This document shows positions 39,119 through 48,493 of a stretch of DNA of 64,000 bases, piece by piece. The DNA comes from Azospira sp. I13 (GTDB taxonomy: Bacteria > Pseudomonadota > Gammaproteobacteria > Burkholderiales > Rhodocyclaceae). Within the stretch, counting starts at the first letter, position 1. The number at the start of each line of letters is the position of its first letter. The stretch lies in assembly GCF_003112695.1 (NCBI RefSeq), contig NZ_BFBP01000025.1, positions 1 through 64,000 of the forward strand, in the 5' to 3' direction. Made by a program: the position numbers and the translations under genes. The notes beneath the pieces are model-generated. The model saw only the letters and a program-made list of their open reading frames with translations, was not told the origin of the DNA and searched no databases.

Positions 39119-39772
39119 ATGGAATTATTCAGCAGCTTCATCGACATCCTCCTGCATCTGGACAAGTACCTGGCCGTCCTCGTCCAGCAATACGGTCCCT
39201 GGATCTACGCCATCCTCTTTTTCATCGTCTTCTCCGAGACCGGCTTCGTCGTGCTGCCCTTCCTGCCCGGCGACTCCCTACTCTTCGTCGCTGGCGCCCT
39301 GGCCGCCATCGGCGACATCTCCCTGCTGCCCCTGATGGCCAGCCTGGTGGTGGCGGCAGTACTCGGCAACAGCCTCAACTACGCCATCGGCCGCTGGTTC
39401 GGCCACCGCATCCTGGCCTGGGAGCACCCCCTGGCCCGCCGCATCATCAACCGGGCGGCCCTGGCCAAGACCCACGCCTTCTTCGAAGCCCACGGCGGCA
39501 AGACCCTGGTGATCTCCCGCTTCCTGCCCCTGCTGCGCACCTTCGCCCCCTTCGTCGCCGGCATGGGCGAAATGGGCTACGGCCGTTTCACTTTCTTCAA
39601 TCTGGTGGGCGGACTCTCCTGGGTAGTCTCCCTGAGCCTGGCCGGGTACTGGTTCGGCAACCTGCCGGTGATCAAGAACAATCTGTCGGCAGTGGTGGTC
39701 GGCATCATCGTCGTCTCCCTGCTGCCGGCCATCATCGGCTTTCTCAAGGCCCGCAAGGCCGACAGCCAATAA
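39119..39772 (+). CDS. DedA-family membrane protein
   Basis: 217 residues with about five to six hydrophobic segments. SETGFVVLPFLPGDSLLFVA holds the acidic residue and the PG loop of the family; GGKTLVISRFLPLLRTFAPF and VAGMGEMGYGRFTFFNLVGG are the conserved Arg-containing re-entrant region. DedA proteins flip undecaprenyl phosphate or phosphatidylethanolamine and support the proton-motive force. It is closest in length and motifs to YqjA/YghB. The start follows 60 bases after the response regulator. Confidence 0.9.
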   Translation: MELFSSFIDILLHLDKYLAVLVQQYGPWIYAILFFIVFSETGFVVLPFLPGDSLLFVAGALAAIGDISLLPLMASLVVAAVLGNSLNYAIGRWFGHRILAWEHPLARRIINRAALAKTHAFFEAHGGKTLVISRFLPLLRTFAPFVAGMGEMGYGRFTFFNLVGGLSWVVSLSLAGYWFGNLPVIKNNLSAVVVGIIVVSLLPAIIGFLKARKADSQ

Positions 39773-39838
39773 CGGTTAAAGTGGCGGACAACAGCCAGTC
39801 GTATTGAAACGACAAGACAACAATAGCGGGGGCGCAAG

Positions 39839-40579
39839 ATGGGGGCAGAGAAACAGGGATACACCAAATGGGGGCCGGCCCTGCTGCTGGGGGGGCTGCT
39901 CTGCCTGCCCGGCTGCACTACCCGCACTGGCCATGATGGCAAGGGCGAATCCCGCTTCGACCCACGGGCCATCGCCAAGACCGACATCGACCGGGTGGTG
40001 GACGCCAATCAGCGGGAAGTGGCCGCCGGCCTCAAGCGCCTGACGGAAAAGCTCTACCGCCGCAATCCCCGGGAATGGAAGAAGGCCGGCCAGCCCGGGC
40101 TGGAAGCTGCCGTGGCGCGCATCTTCGAAAGCAGCAACTGGCCCGAACTGGAAGGCCGCAAGGAGGGCCAGGCCGTGCTCCTCGCCTTCCGCGACGACTA
40201 CCACGGCGACCGGGTGCTGGCCCTCATGGCCGGCCTGCGGGGCATGACCCAGGCAGCCTTCGAACACAAGACGGATTTTTACGTTCTCGACGAACTGGAT
40301 GCCCAGAAGCTCTACAATTGCGCCCGCAACCTGGAAATCATCGCCTGGCGGCTGAACAACAACCGCAATGTGGAAGGCGAACTGTTCATCCTTTCCAATG
40401 AACCGGACCCGGCTTTCCGCAATCTCTCCTTCGAACGGGAAATCGGCCGGCTGATTGGTCTCCTGGATTTCCTCTCGGTGGTGGTGGCCGACAAGAACGG
40501 CCGCACCGTGAACCGGGTCATGCAAAACCTGGCCACGGCAGTACTCCTGCCCGTCGCCGCCCTGACTCCTCTGAAATGA
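39839..40579 (+). CDS. Conserved hypothetical lipoprotein
   Basis: 246 residues. A hydrophobic stretch GPALLLGGLLCLPGC ends in a lipobox with Cys at about 26, so it should be lipid-anchored after export. The rest is a helical domain with DIDRVVDANQREVAAGLKRL, REWKKAGQ and a final hydrophobic helix NLATAVLLPVAALTPLK. It overlaps purN by an ATGA. I do not recognise a function; it looks like a conserved betaproteobacterial lipoprotein. Confidence 0.75.
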   Translation: MGAEKQGYTKWGPALLLGGLLCLPGCTTRTGHDGKGESRFDPRAIAKTDIDRVVDANQREVAAGLKRLTEKLYRRNPREWKKAGQPGLEAAVARIFESSNWPELEGRKEGQAVLLAFRDDYHGDRVLALMAGLRGMTQAAFEHKTDFYVLDELDAQKLYNCARNLEIIAWRLNNNRNVEGELFILSNEPDPAFRNLSFEREIGRLIGLLDFLSVVVADKNGRTVNRVMQNLATAVLLPVAALTPLK

Positions 40580-41235
40580 AAAAACGACTCGTCATCCTCA
40601 TCTCCGGCCGCGGCTCCAACATGGAAGCCATCCTCAAGGCCGCAGCCGACCCCGCCTATCCCGGCGCAGTGGTTGCCGTCATCGCCAACCGGCCCGACGC
40701 CAAGGGCCTGGAAACGGCCCGGGCCGCCGGCATCGCCACCGCCGCCCTGGATCACAAGGCCTACCCCAGCCGGGAAGCCTTTGATGCCGCCCTGGCCGAG
40801 GCCATCGACGCCCACGCGCCGGACCTGGTGATCCTGGCCGGCTTCATGCGCATTCTTTCGGCGGGTTTTGTCGCCCATTACGAAGGCCGCCTGATCAACA
40901 TCCACCCCTCCCTGCTGCCGGCCTTCCCGGGCTTGCACACCCACCAGCGGGCCCTGGAGGAAGGCTGCCGCGTCCATGGCTGCACGGTGCATTTCGTCAC
41001 CCCAGCCCTGGATCACGGGCCGGCCATCGTCCAGGCCGTAGTGCCGGTGCTGGAAGGGGACGACGAGGCCACCCTGGCTGCCCGGGTGCTGGCCCAGGAG
41101 CACCAGGTGTTCCCCGCCGCCGTGGCCTGGTTCTGCCAGGGCCGCCTGCGCCTGGACAAGGGCCGGGTCCACCTGGCCGACAATCCGGTGGCAGGCAGCG
41201 CTGCCCTCGCCTCGCCGCCGCCCGTCTGGGGCTGA
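40576..41235 (+). CDS. purN: Phosphoribosylglycinamide formyltransferase
   Basis: A 219-residue folate-dependent GAR transformylase. LVILISGRGSNMEAILKAA, VVAVIANRPDAKGLETARAA, LVILAGFMRILSAGFVAHYE and the catalytic INIHPSLLPAFPGLHTHQRA (Asn, His) plus HFVTPALDHGPAIVQAVVPV (Asp) are all present. It uses 10-formyl-THF made by FolD elsewhere in the window. The 20-residue tail after KGRVHLADN is extra. Confidence 0.96.
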   Translation: MKKRLVILISGRGSNMEAILKAAADPAYPGAVVAVIANRPDAKGLETARAAGIATAALDHKAYPSREAFDAALAEAIDAHAPDLVILAGFMRILSAGFVAHYEGRLINIHPSLLPAFPGLHTHQRALEEGCRVHGCTVHFVTPALDHGPAIVQAVVPVLEGDDEATLAARVLAQEHQVFPAAVAWFCQGRLRLDKGRVHLADNPVAGSAALASPPPVWG

Positions 41236-41239
41236 TGCC

Positions 41240-42262
41240 CTGAAACCTGCGCTCCCCACGGCCCTGGCCGTTGCGCTGGCAGTATCCCTGGGCTTCCACC
41301 TGGGAGCCCTGATCCTGCCGGAAATCGACCTGCCCGGCCTGGGGGAGGAGACACCACCGCCGCCCCTGGAGGCCACCCTGCAACCGCCGCCCCGGGCCAC
41401 TGCCCCGACGGCAGTTCTCCCGGCAAAACCGGCGCCTTCGCCACGCCCCCGGCCGCAACCGGCCGCCCCCCGGCCTGCTGCGGTGCCGCCCCCTCCCACG
41501 GAGTCCCCTGCCGCTGCATCGCCAGCGGAATCCACAACGGCAAGCCCCGTCGGACCCGCGAACGGGGAGAGCCAAAGCCCTGAGACTTCGACCGCAGCGC
41601 CTGCCGCCATGCCTGCCCTGCCGCCCCGGGGCCGCATCCGCTTTGCCGTATTCAAGGGGGATCAGAATTTCGAGGTGGGCCAGAGCATCCACGAATGGCA
41701 GGTGGTGGATGGGGCCTACCAGCTCACCGGCGTGACCGAGACGACGGGGCTGGCAGCCCTCTTCAAGCCGGTGCGGGTGTCTTACGAGAGCCGAGGGCAG
41801 CTGCTGGCGGCGGGACTGGTACCGGAACATTTCGTCTCCCGCAAGAACGGCAACGAAACGGGGGACCGGGCAGAATTCGACTGGCCGGGCGGCAGCATCG
41901 CCCTGGGCAAGGAGGGGCGGCGCCAGAACCTGCCGGCGGGCGCCCAGGATTTCATCAGCTTCTATTACCAGTTCGGCCTGCTGCCCGCCCTCGGCAACAG
42001 CGTCGAATTGACGGTGGCAACCGGGCGCAAGCTGGAAACCCTGCGTTTTATGCGGGTCGGGGAGGAAAACCTTGCCCTGGCCTTCGGCACCGTGCCTACC
42101 CTCCACTATCGGGCAGCGGGTGAGAGCACCACGGAGGTCTGGCTGGCCACGGAGCGGAGCCTGTTGCCGGTGAAGATTCGCCACATCGATAAGAAGGGCG
42201 AGGTCTTCGATCAGGTGGCCACGGAACTGCGGGCCGATGGCGAAGTGCCGGCTAGAGAATGA
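41240..42262 (+). CDS. DUF3108-type protein with N-terminal membrane anchor, start codon uncertain
   Basis: The frame is open from just after the purN stop and encodes a membrane helix (TALAVALAVSLGFHLGALIL), a long Pro/Ala-rich region (about 40-125) and a beta-rich C-terminal domain (GRIRFAVFKGDQNFEVGQSI ... VWLATERSLLPVKIRHIDKK) typical of DUF3108 proteins. There is no ATG, GTG or TTG in frame before the helix; a CTG at 41240 follows GGGG and is my choice, while the first GTG (41483) would delete the anchor. About 340 residues. Probably a periplasmic protein with a TonB-like Pro-rich linker. Function unknown. Confidence 0.65.
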   Translation: MKPALPTALAVALAVSLGFHLGALILPEIDLPGLGEETPPPPLEATLQPPPRATAPTAVLPAKPAPSPRPRPQPAAPRPAAVPPPPTESPAAASPAESTTASPVGPANGESQSPETSTAAPAAMPALPPRGRIRFAVFKGDQNFEVGQSIHEWQVVDGAYQLTGVTETTGLAALFKPVRVSYESRGQLLAAGLVPEHFVSRKNGNETGDRAEFDWPGGSIALGKEGRRQNLPAGAQDFISFYYQFGLLPALGNSVELTVATGRKLETLRFMRVGEENLALAFGTVPTLHYRAAGESTTEVWLATERSLLPVKIRHIDKKGEVFDQVATELRADGEVPARE

Positions 42263-42668
42263 AGGTGCTCAGTTCCCGGTCGGTACGCTGGATGTGTTCG
42301 ACGATCCAGCGCTTCAGGTAATCGACGAAAGCCGCCAGTTCCTCCGGTGCCACTTCCCGCCCCTTGAGGGCCGCCACCCGCTCGGCGAAGCGGCGATGCT
42401 CCTGCAGGTGTTTTTCCACGTGGGGCGGCCGACCTGGGAGGGTTTCCATCATGGATTCCTCGGTACCAAAGTGGAACAGCACATAGCTGCTGAGGCGCGG
42501 CAACACCTCCGCCAACGCGGCCCGGCCGGCGGCATCGCCACCATTGCCGGACACGGCCAACTGGGCCCGCTCCAACTCATTGATGAGGCCGATGAGTTCC
42601 TGATGCTGCAGGTCGATCTCGCGGATACCGGTAGCGAGGCTCTGATCCCATTTCAAAGGCATAGACAT
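42252..42668 (-). CDS. Bacteriohemerythrin
   Basis: 138 residues from the ATG at 42668. All di-iron ligands of the hemerythrin fold are seen: His in IDLQHQELIGL, His and Glu in YVLFHFGTEESMME, His pair in HVEKHLQEHRRFAE, and His/Asp in WIVEHIQRTDREL. Single-domain bacteriohemerythrins bind O2 reversibly and may store or sense it. It is convergent with the DUF3108 gene (11-base tail overlap) and divergent from the NIT-domain signalling protein. Confidence 0.93.
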   Translation of the reverse strand: MSMPLKWDQSLATGIREIDLQHQELIGLINELERAQLAVSGNGGDAAGRAALAEVLPRLSSYVLFHFGTEESMMETLPGRPPHVEKHLQEHRRFAERVAALKGREVAPEELAAFVDYLKRWIVEHIQRTDRELSTFIL

Positions 42669-42774
42669 CCTGTGGCTGAGGGCGCAAACACGGCGCATTG
42701 CGCATGGCGAAATAGCGGGAAAAGTAGCATAGAATGCGCTATCCCTTCCCGTTTCCGATTCTAGCCAAATCAGC

Positions 42775-45510
42775 GTGGACATTCCTGCCTCGTCGCCCTC
42801 CGACAGTCCGGCCGAGCCCTCCGGCCAGCCCCTGTCCCTGACCACGCTCAAGCGCCAGGCCTTGTGGCTGCTGCTGGCTTTCTTTCTCGCCATTTCCTCC
42901 CTGGCGGCCTACAACCTGCGGGAAAAAGCGGCGGAGCGGCAAAGCGCCCGGCTGATCCACGGCTGGACGGAAACCAGCATTGAAATCAGCCAGCTGGTTC
43001 ACGAACTGCAGAAGGAGCGGGGTCTCTCCAGCGGCTACATCGCCTCCGGCGGCAAGCGCTTCGGCGCTGCCCTCGCTTCCCAGTACTACCTCACCGACAG
43101 CGCCGTGGAACGGCTCTACGCCGTCAGCGACCGGGATTCTGCCCTGCGGCCGACGCTCCAGGGATTCGAGGCCCTCTCCCAGCTGCGGGCCGGGGTCATG
43201 GAGTTGCGCCTCTCCCGGGAGGCGGTGGTGGACCGTTACTCCGCCCTCATCACGCCTCAGTTCGACCATCTCATGGCCACCATGAGCGTCGGCCGGGTAG
43301 GCTGGATCTACCGCCAGCAGCTGGCCTTCATCTTTTTCCTGCAGACCAAGGAAATGGCCGGCCAGGAACGGGCCCTGGTCACCGCCATGCTTTCGGCAGA
43401 AGATTTCGGCGCCCTGCGCATGGCCGCCTATCACCGCATCAAGGCGGTGGAAGAAGCACGGCTGGAGAAGTTCCGCCAGCTGGCCGACCCGGAAACCCTG
43501 ACGGCCTACGACCGGATCAGCCAAGAACCCTTCGTGGTCCAGGCCGAACGCATCCGCCGCCTCATCGTCGCCGTGGCCGCCAGCCAGGAGAAGCCGGCCA
43601 TCCGCTACACGGCGGAACAATGGTTCGACCTGGCCTCCCGCCGCATCGACGCCCTGGGGGAGTTCGAGAAGGTGCTGAGCGGCCGCCTCCTGGCCAGCTC
43701 CCGGGCCCTGGAGGAAGAAGCCGAGTGGGCCCTGGTCTTCAACGCCCTGGCCGTGCTGATCTCCTTCGCCCTGGCCGCCGCCCTGCTGGTCAAGCTGTGG
43801 CGCGGCAAGCAGGAGGCGGAACAGAACCTGCACCTGGCGGCCAAGGTCTTCGGCCACAGTGTCGAATCCATCCTCATCACCGACGCCGACTTCCGCATCA
43901 TCGAGGTGAATCAGGCCTTCACCCGCATCAACGGCTACCGCCGGGAGGAGGTGCTGGGCAAACACCCGCGTCTGCTCCAATCGGGCCGCCACGACGAGGC
44001 TTTCTACACCGCCATGTGGCAGAAGATCAACCGCCACGGCAGCTGGGAAGGGGAAATCTGGAACCGGCGCAAGAGCGGCGACATCTACCCCGGCCTGCTC
44101 TCCATCGTCGCCGTGAAAGACCGCAAGGGCGCCATCAGCCACTACATCGCCATGACGGTGGACCTGACCCAGTACAAGGAAACGGAAGCCCTGCTGGAAC
44201 AGCTGCGCACCTTCGACCCCCTGACCGGCCTGCCCAACCGGGAGGCCTGGCATTCGGCGGTGGATCAGGCGGTGGCCACGGCCCAGCGCAACAACGGCCA
44301 TTTCGCCCTGCTTGAAGTGGGCCTGGACCGATTCAAGGTGATCAACGAATCCCTGGGCCTGGAGGCCGGCGACAAGGTGCTGGTGGCGGCGGCGGAAAAC
44401 ATCAAGCGCCTGCTGCGCCGCTACGACGTGGCCGCCCGCTCCGGCGGCGACCGCTTCTCCATCCTGCTGCAGGACATGAACGACCCCCGGGACATCGGCG
44501 CCTTCTGCGAACGCCTGCTGGCCGCCTTTGCCCTGCCCATCGGAGTGGATGGCCAGGCCCTGCATGTCTCCGTCAGCCTGGGGGCGGTACTCTACCCGGC
44601 GGACGGCGCCACCACCGGGGCCCTGCTGAAGAATGCCGAATCCGCCCTCTACGGCGCCAAGGAAGAAGGCCGGGCCTGCTACAAGTTCTACTCGGCGGAA
44701 ATGAACGCCGCCAGCAACCGTTTGCTGGTACTGGAGCAGATGCTGCGCCAGGCTCTGGAGCGGGGTGAGTTTTCCGTGGTGTACCAGCCCCAGGTGAGCG
44801 CCGGCAGCCGGCGCCTGGTGGGCATGGAGGCCCTGCTGCGCTGGCACAACCCGGAGCTGGGCAGCATCTCCCCCATCCAGTTCATTCCCATCGCTGAGGC
44901 CACCGGCCTCATCCTGCCCATCGGCGCCTGGGTCATGCAGCAGGCTTGCCGCCAGGCTGAGGCCTGGCGCAGCCTGTTTGGGGTGGACCTGCCGGTGGCG
45001 GTGAATCTCTCAGCCCGCCAATTCCGCCACGAGGACCTGATGCAGACCGTCGCCGGCTGCCTGGCGGACAGCGGCCTGCCGGCCCGGCTGCTGGAGCTGG
45101 AAATCACCGAAGGCCTGCTCATCCACGACCCCCAGGGGGCTGCCGCCATTCTCGACACGCTGCGGCAGAAGGGCATCAAGGTAGCCCTGGACGACTTCGG
45201 CACCGGCTACTCCTCCCTTGCCTACCTGAAGACCTTGCCTCTGGACCGCCTCAAGCTCGACCGCGCCTTCGTCAAGGACCTGCCCAACAACGCCAGCGAC
45301 CGGGCCATCGCCTGCGCCATCATCGCCCTCGGCCATAACCTGGGCCTAGAACTGCTGGCGGAAGGGGTGGAGAACGACGCCCAGGCCGCTTTCCTGCGCA
45401 ATTCGGGCTGCCACGTCTTCCAGGGCTACCTCTACGGACGCCCGATGACGCCAAAGGAACTGGAAGAAGCGGTGCGACAGGGTAAACTAGCGGTTTCGGC
45501 GGCAAGCTGA
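42775..45510 (+). CDS. NIT-PAS-GGDEF-EAL membrane signalling protein
   Basis: 911 residues from a GTG start; TAGAAT at 42730-42735 is a good -10. Membrane helices at about 28-48 and 318-340 enclose a NIT domain (LVHELQKERGLSSGYIASGG, YYLTDSAVERLYAV), the family that senses nitrate or nitrite. A PAS domain (about 350-460), a GGDEF domain (475-635) with the altered motif SGGDRFSILL, and an EAL domain (650-900) with MEALLRWHN, ELEITEGLL, LDDFGTGYSSLAYL and LLAEGVENDAQ follow. With GGDRF the cyclase is probably inactive, so it should act as a nitrate/nitrite-responsive phosphodiesterase. Confidence 0.9.
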   Translation: MDIPASSPSDSPAEPSGQPLSLTTLKRQALWLLLAFFLAISSLAAYNLREKAAERQSARLIHGWTETSIEISQLVHELQKERGLSSGYIASGGKRFGAALASQYYLTDSAVERLYAVSDRDSALRPTLQGFEALSQLRAGVMELRLSREAVVDRYSALITPQFDHLMATMSVGRVGWIYRQQLAFIFFLQTKEMAGQERALVTAMLSAEDFGALRMAAYHRIKAVEEARLEKFRQLADPETLTAYDRISQEPFVVQAERIRRLIVAVAASQEKPAIRYTAEQWFDLASRRIDALGEFEKVLSGRLLASSRALEEEAEWALVFNALAVLISFALAAALLVKLWRGKQEAEQNLHLAAKVFGHSVESILITDADFRIIEVNQAFTRINGYRREEVLGKHPRLLQSGRHDEAFYTAMWQKINRHGSWEGEIWNRRKSGDIYPGLLSIVAVKDRKGAISHYIAMTVDLTQYKETEALLEQLRTFDPLTGLPNREAWHSAVDQAVATAQRNNGHFALLEVGLDRFKVINESLGLEAGDKVLVAAAENIKRLLRRYDVAARSGGDRFSILLQDMNDPRDIGAFCERLLAAFALPIGVDGQALHVSVSLGAVLYPADGATTGALLKNAESALYGAKEEGRACYKFYSAEMNAASNRLLVLEQMLRQALERGEFSVVYQPQVSAGSRRLVGMEALLRWHNPELGSISPIQFIPIAEATGLILPIGAWVMQQACRQAEAWRSLFGVDLPVAVNLSARQFRHEDLMQTVAGCLADSGLPARLLELEITEGLLIHDPQGAAAILDTLRQKGIKVALDDFGTGYSSLAYLKTLPLDRLKLDRAFVKDLPNNASDRAIACAIIALGHNLGLELLAEGVENDAQAAFLRNSGCHVFQGYLYGRPMTPKELEEAVRQGKLAVSAAS

Positions 45511-45668
45511 TCAGGCTTCATGCCACCTGACCGAGGCTGCTGCGGCCTTCCCCAGCCTAAACCTGCCAAGTCGGCCGTACCAGCCAGCCCCCGGGCGGCG
45601 ACCAGCCCTGCCGCCACGCCCTCTCCGAACCCGCCGCCCTGCGGCTCAAAGAACTGCGACCTGCCTCC

Positions 45669-46997
45669 ATGAATCGAGCTCCTGCCCCCGCCCTTTTTCA
45701 ACACGCCATCGCCGCCCTGTCGGAGGTGTTGCGCCTGACGCACCCGGCAGACGCCATGCTGTCCCGCTACTTCCGTGAGCACAAGCAGCTGGGCCACCGG
45801 GACCGGGGTTTCGTGGCTGAGGCGGTATTCGCCGTGCTGCGCCACAAGCGCAGCCTGGAGGCCCTGGTCATGCCCCAGGTCAATTCCCGCCGCCTGCTGC
45901 TGGCTCACCTGGCCTGCCACCAGGACCTGGACACCGAAGCCCTGGGCTCGTTGCTGCGCGGAGGCGAGGCGGAGTTGGTGGAACACCTGCGCCAGCGCCG
46001 GGATGCCATCGCCCGGGGGGAGGACTGCCTGGACCCGGCCGGCCCCCTCAGCCACAGCGCTCCCGCCATCGCCCTGGATCTGCCGGACTGGCTCTACCAG
46101 CGCCTGCTGGCCCAGTACGGTGCCGAGGAAGTGCAGGCCCTGGTGGGCGCCCTCAACCGCAGCGCGCCCCTGGATCTGCGGGTGAATAGCCAGAAGGCCG
46201 AGCGGGAAGCCGTGGCCGCCCAGCTGGCCAAGGATGGCATCGCCTCCCAGCCCACCCCCTACTCCCCCCTGGGCCTGCGCCTCAAGGGCAAGCCGGCCCT
46301 CTCCCGCCACCCCCTGTTCCTGGAAGGCGCCTTCGAAGTGCAGGATGAGGGCAGCCAGCTGCTGGGCCTGCTGCTCAACCCCAAGCGGGGCGAGATGGTG
46401 GCCGACTTCTGTGCCGGCGCCGGCGGCAAGACCCTGCTGCTGGGCGCCCTGATGCGCTCCACCGGCCGCCTTTACGCCTTCGACGTATCGGAAAAGCGTC
46501 TCGCCAACCTGAAGCCGCGCCTGGCCCGCTCCGGCCTCTCCAACGTGCACCCGGTGCGCATCGACAGCGAGAACGACACCAAGATCAAGCGCCTAGCCGG
46601 CAAGCTGGACCGGGTGCTGGTGGACGCGCCCTGCTCGGGCCTCGGCACCCTGCGCCGCAACCCGGACCTGAAGTGGCGCCAGAACGAGCAGGCCATTGCC
46701 GAGCTGACGGCCAAGCAGACCGCCATTCTCAACGCTGCTGCCCGCCTGGTGAAGGTCGGTGGCCGTCTGGTGTACGCCACCTGCAGCCTGCTGCAGGAAG
46801 AGAATGGCGCCGTCGCCGATGCCTTCCTGGCGGCCCACCCGGAATTCGTCGCCGTGCCGGTAGCCGGCCTGCTGGCGGACCAGGGCATCACCCTGCCGGG
46901 CCTGGAAGCCATGCCTGAGAACCGCCTGGCCCTGCTGCCCCACCACCACGACAGCGATGCCTTCTTCGCCGCTGTCTTCGAGCGCCGTCCGGGGTAA
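45669..46997 (+). CDS. rsmB: RsmB/NOP-family 16S rRNA m5C methyltransferase
   Basis: 442 residues. SAM-binding ADFCAGAGGKTLLLGALMRS, then the two catalytic-site cysteines DAPCSGLGTLRRNPDLKWR and LVYATCSLLQEENGAVADAF. The N-terminal helical domain is the RsmB (NusB-like) RNA-binding region, but it diverges from E. coli RsmB, so the exact target (C967 expected) is less sure. It is followed 3 bases later by an mscS-type gene. The symbol is the best family match. Confidence 0.8.
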   Translation: MNRAPAPALFQHAIAALSEVLRLTHPADAMLSRYFREHKQLGHRDRGFVAEAVFAVLRHKRSLEALVMPQVNSRRLLLAHLACHQDLDTEALGSLLRGGEAELVEHLRQRRDAIARGEDCLDPAGPLSHSAPAIALDLPDWLYQRLLAQYGAEEVQALVGALNRSAPLDLRVNSQKAEREAVAAQLAKDGIASQPTPYSPLGLRLKGKPALSRHPLFLEGAFEVQDEGSQLLGLLLNPKRGEMVADFCAGAGGKTLLLGALMRSTGRLYAFDVSEKRLANLKPRLARSGLSNVHPVRIDSENDTKIKRLAGKLDRVLVDAPCSGLGTLRRNPDLKWRQNEQAIAELTAKQTAILNAAARLVKVGGRLVYATCSLLQEENGAVADAFLAAHPEFVAVPVAGLLADQGITLPGLEAMPENRLALLPHHHDSDAFFAAVFERRPG

Positions 46998-47000
46998 GCC

Positions 47001-48281
47001 ATGGAAATGCTGCCGACCCTGCTCCGGGATCTCTGGGACGACCTGCGCAATCCCCAGATGCTGTGGCAGGCCGCCGTGCTGCTGGTCTGCCTGGGCACCG
47101 CCTTCTTCGCCGCCCGCCACGTGCGGGGGCGCATCCAGGCCACGCCGGAGCGCTGGCATGCCGGCCGCAGCGGCGTAAACCGCCTGCTCTTTCCCCTCAT
47201 GGCCCTGGGCCTGGTGCTGCTGGCGCGGCCCCTGCTCAAGCCTTTCATGCACGTCAATCTGCTCTCCCTGGCCGTGCCCCTGCTGCTTTCCCTGGCGATC
47301 ATCCGCATGGTGGTGTACATCCTGCGCAGGGCCTTTGCCCCTTCCGGCTGGCTGGCGGCCTCGGAGCGCCTGGTGGCCACCCTGATGTGGGGCGGCGTGG
47401 CCCTGCACATCACCGGCCTGGACGTGCCGGTAATCGAGGCCATGGAGCAGGTGCAGTTCGCCGTCGGCAAGCAGAAGCTGGATCTGTGGATGATCCTGCA
47501 CGGCCTGGTGACGGTCTTCGTCACCGTGCTCGGTGCCCTGTGGCTGGCCGGCATGGCCGAAACCCGGCTGATGGCGGCAGACAAGCTGGATTCCAACCTG
47601 CGGGTGGTGCTGGCCCGGGTCATGAAGGCCCTGCTGACCCTGGTGGCGGTACTGGTCAGCCTTTCCCTGGTGGGCATCGACATCACCACCCTCTCGGTCT
47701 TCGGCGGCGCCCTGGGCGTGGGCCTGGGCTTCGGTCTGCAGAAGATTGCCAGCAACTATGTGTCCGGCTTCATCATCCTGCTGGACCGCTCCATCCGCCT
47801 GGGCAGCGTGCTATCCATCGACGCCAACACCAGCGGCGTGGTCACCCAGATCACCACCCGCTACACGGTGCTGCGGGGCCTGGCCGGTACCGAATACCTG
47901 ATTCCCAACGAGCAGTTCGTCGCCAACGTGGTGCAGAACCAGTCCTTCACCGACACCCGGGTTTTCCTCAAGACCGCCGTGCAGGTGGGCTACACCGCAG
48001 ACGTGGAGCGGGCCATGGCCATTTTGGAAGAGATCGCCCGCAGCCAGCCCCGGGTGCTGGAGGATTCGCCGCCCCGGGCCTACCTCACCGGCTTTGCCGA
48101 CAGCGGCATCAATCTGGAGGTGGGGTTCTGGATCGCCGACCCGGAATCCGGCACCGGCGCCCTGCGCTCGGACATCAACCTGGCCATCTGGAAACGCTTC
48201 AAGGCGGAAGGCATCGAGATTCCCTTCCCCCAGCGGGAAGTGCGAATCCTGGGCAACGACACTGCCGCCACCCAGGGCTGA
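47001..48281 (+). CDS. Mechanosensitive ion channel, MscS family
   Basis: 426 residues with about five to six N-terminal membrane helices. The pore helix and gate region read SVFGGALGVGLGFGLQKIAS, then NYVSGFIILLDRSIRLGSVL, typical of MscS. The cytoplasmic beta and alpha/beta vestibule follows (VVTQITTRYTVLRGLAGTEY, LIPNEQFVANVVQN). It is longer than the E. coli MscS (286), so it belongs to the mid-size subfamily with extra transmembrane helices. It relieves hypo-osmotic pressure or a related cue. Confidence 0.92.
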   Translation: MEMLPTLLRDLWDDLRNPQMLWQAAVLLVCLGTAFFAARHVRGRIQATPERWHAGRSGVNRLLFPLMALGLVLLARPLLKPFMHVNLLSLAVPLLLSLAIIRMVVYILRRAFAPSGWLAASERLVATLMWGGVALHITGLDVPVIEAMEQVQFAVGKQKLDLWMILHGLVTVFVTVLGALWLAGMAETRLMAADKLDSNLRVVLARVMKALLTLVAVLVSLSLVGIDITTLSVFGGALGVGLGFGLQKIASNYVSGFIILLDRSIRLGSVLSIDANTSGVVTQITTRYTVLRGLAGTEYLIPNEQFVANVVQNQSFTDTRVFLKTAVQVGYTADVERAMAILEEIARSQPRVLEDSPPRAYLTGFADSGINLEVGFWIADPESGTGALRSDINLAIWKRFKAEGIEIPFPQREVRILGNDTAATQG

Positions 48282-48306
48282 CGGTGGTGTAAAGACTTTG
48301 TGCCTG

Positions 48307-48332
48307 CAGCCTCCGGAGTCCCGGCTCCGGAG
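48307..48332 (+). terminator. Strong hairpin after the mscS-type gene
   Basis: GCCTCCGGAG and CTCCGGAGGC enclose a TCCCGG loop 25 bases after the stop. There is no T run, so it may stabilise the transcript end or act with Rho. Confidence 0.5.
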
Positions 48333-48357
48333 GCGCCCCCCGACAAAATTAGACACT

Positions 48358-48441
48358 GGTTATAAATCCCCGGGTTATAACTCTCAGACCAAAATATTCC
48401 ACTCCCCCGGAAATCCAGGGCTGGCGCGGCGTTGCTATACT
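48358..48441 (+). promoter_or_regulatory. Direct repeats and extended -10 promoter of fccAB
   Basis: GGTTATAA occurs at 48358-48365 and 48373-48380 (15-bp period), and an extended -10 (TGC followed by TATACT at 48436-48441) predicts a start near 48448, about 45 bases before the first ATG. The repeat pair lies around -90 to -68 and could bind a regulator; I know no consensus for it. Confidence 0.5.
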
Positions 48442-48493
48442 CCCAGCGCTTCTGCCCAACCGCATTTCAGCGTTTTCCGGAAAGGGAATTTCC

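Noticed and set aside
42739-44847. A 702-codon open frame antisense to the NIT-PAS-GGDEF-EAL gene
   Set aside because: The opposite strand has clear domain motifs throughout; this frame has none.
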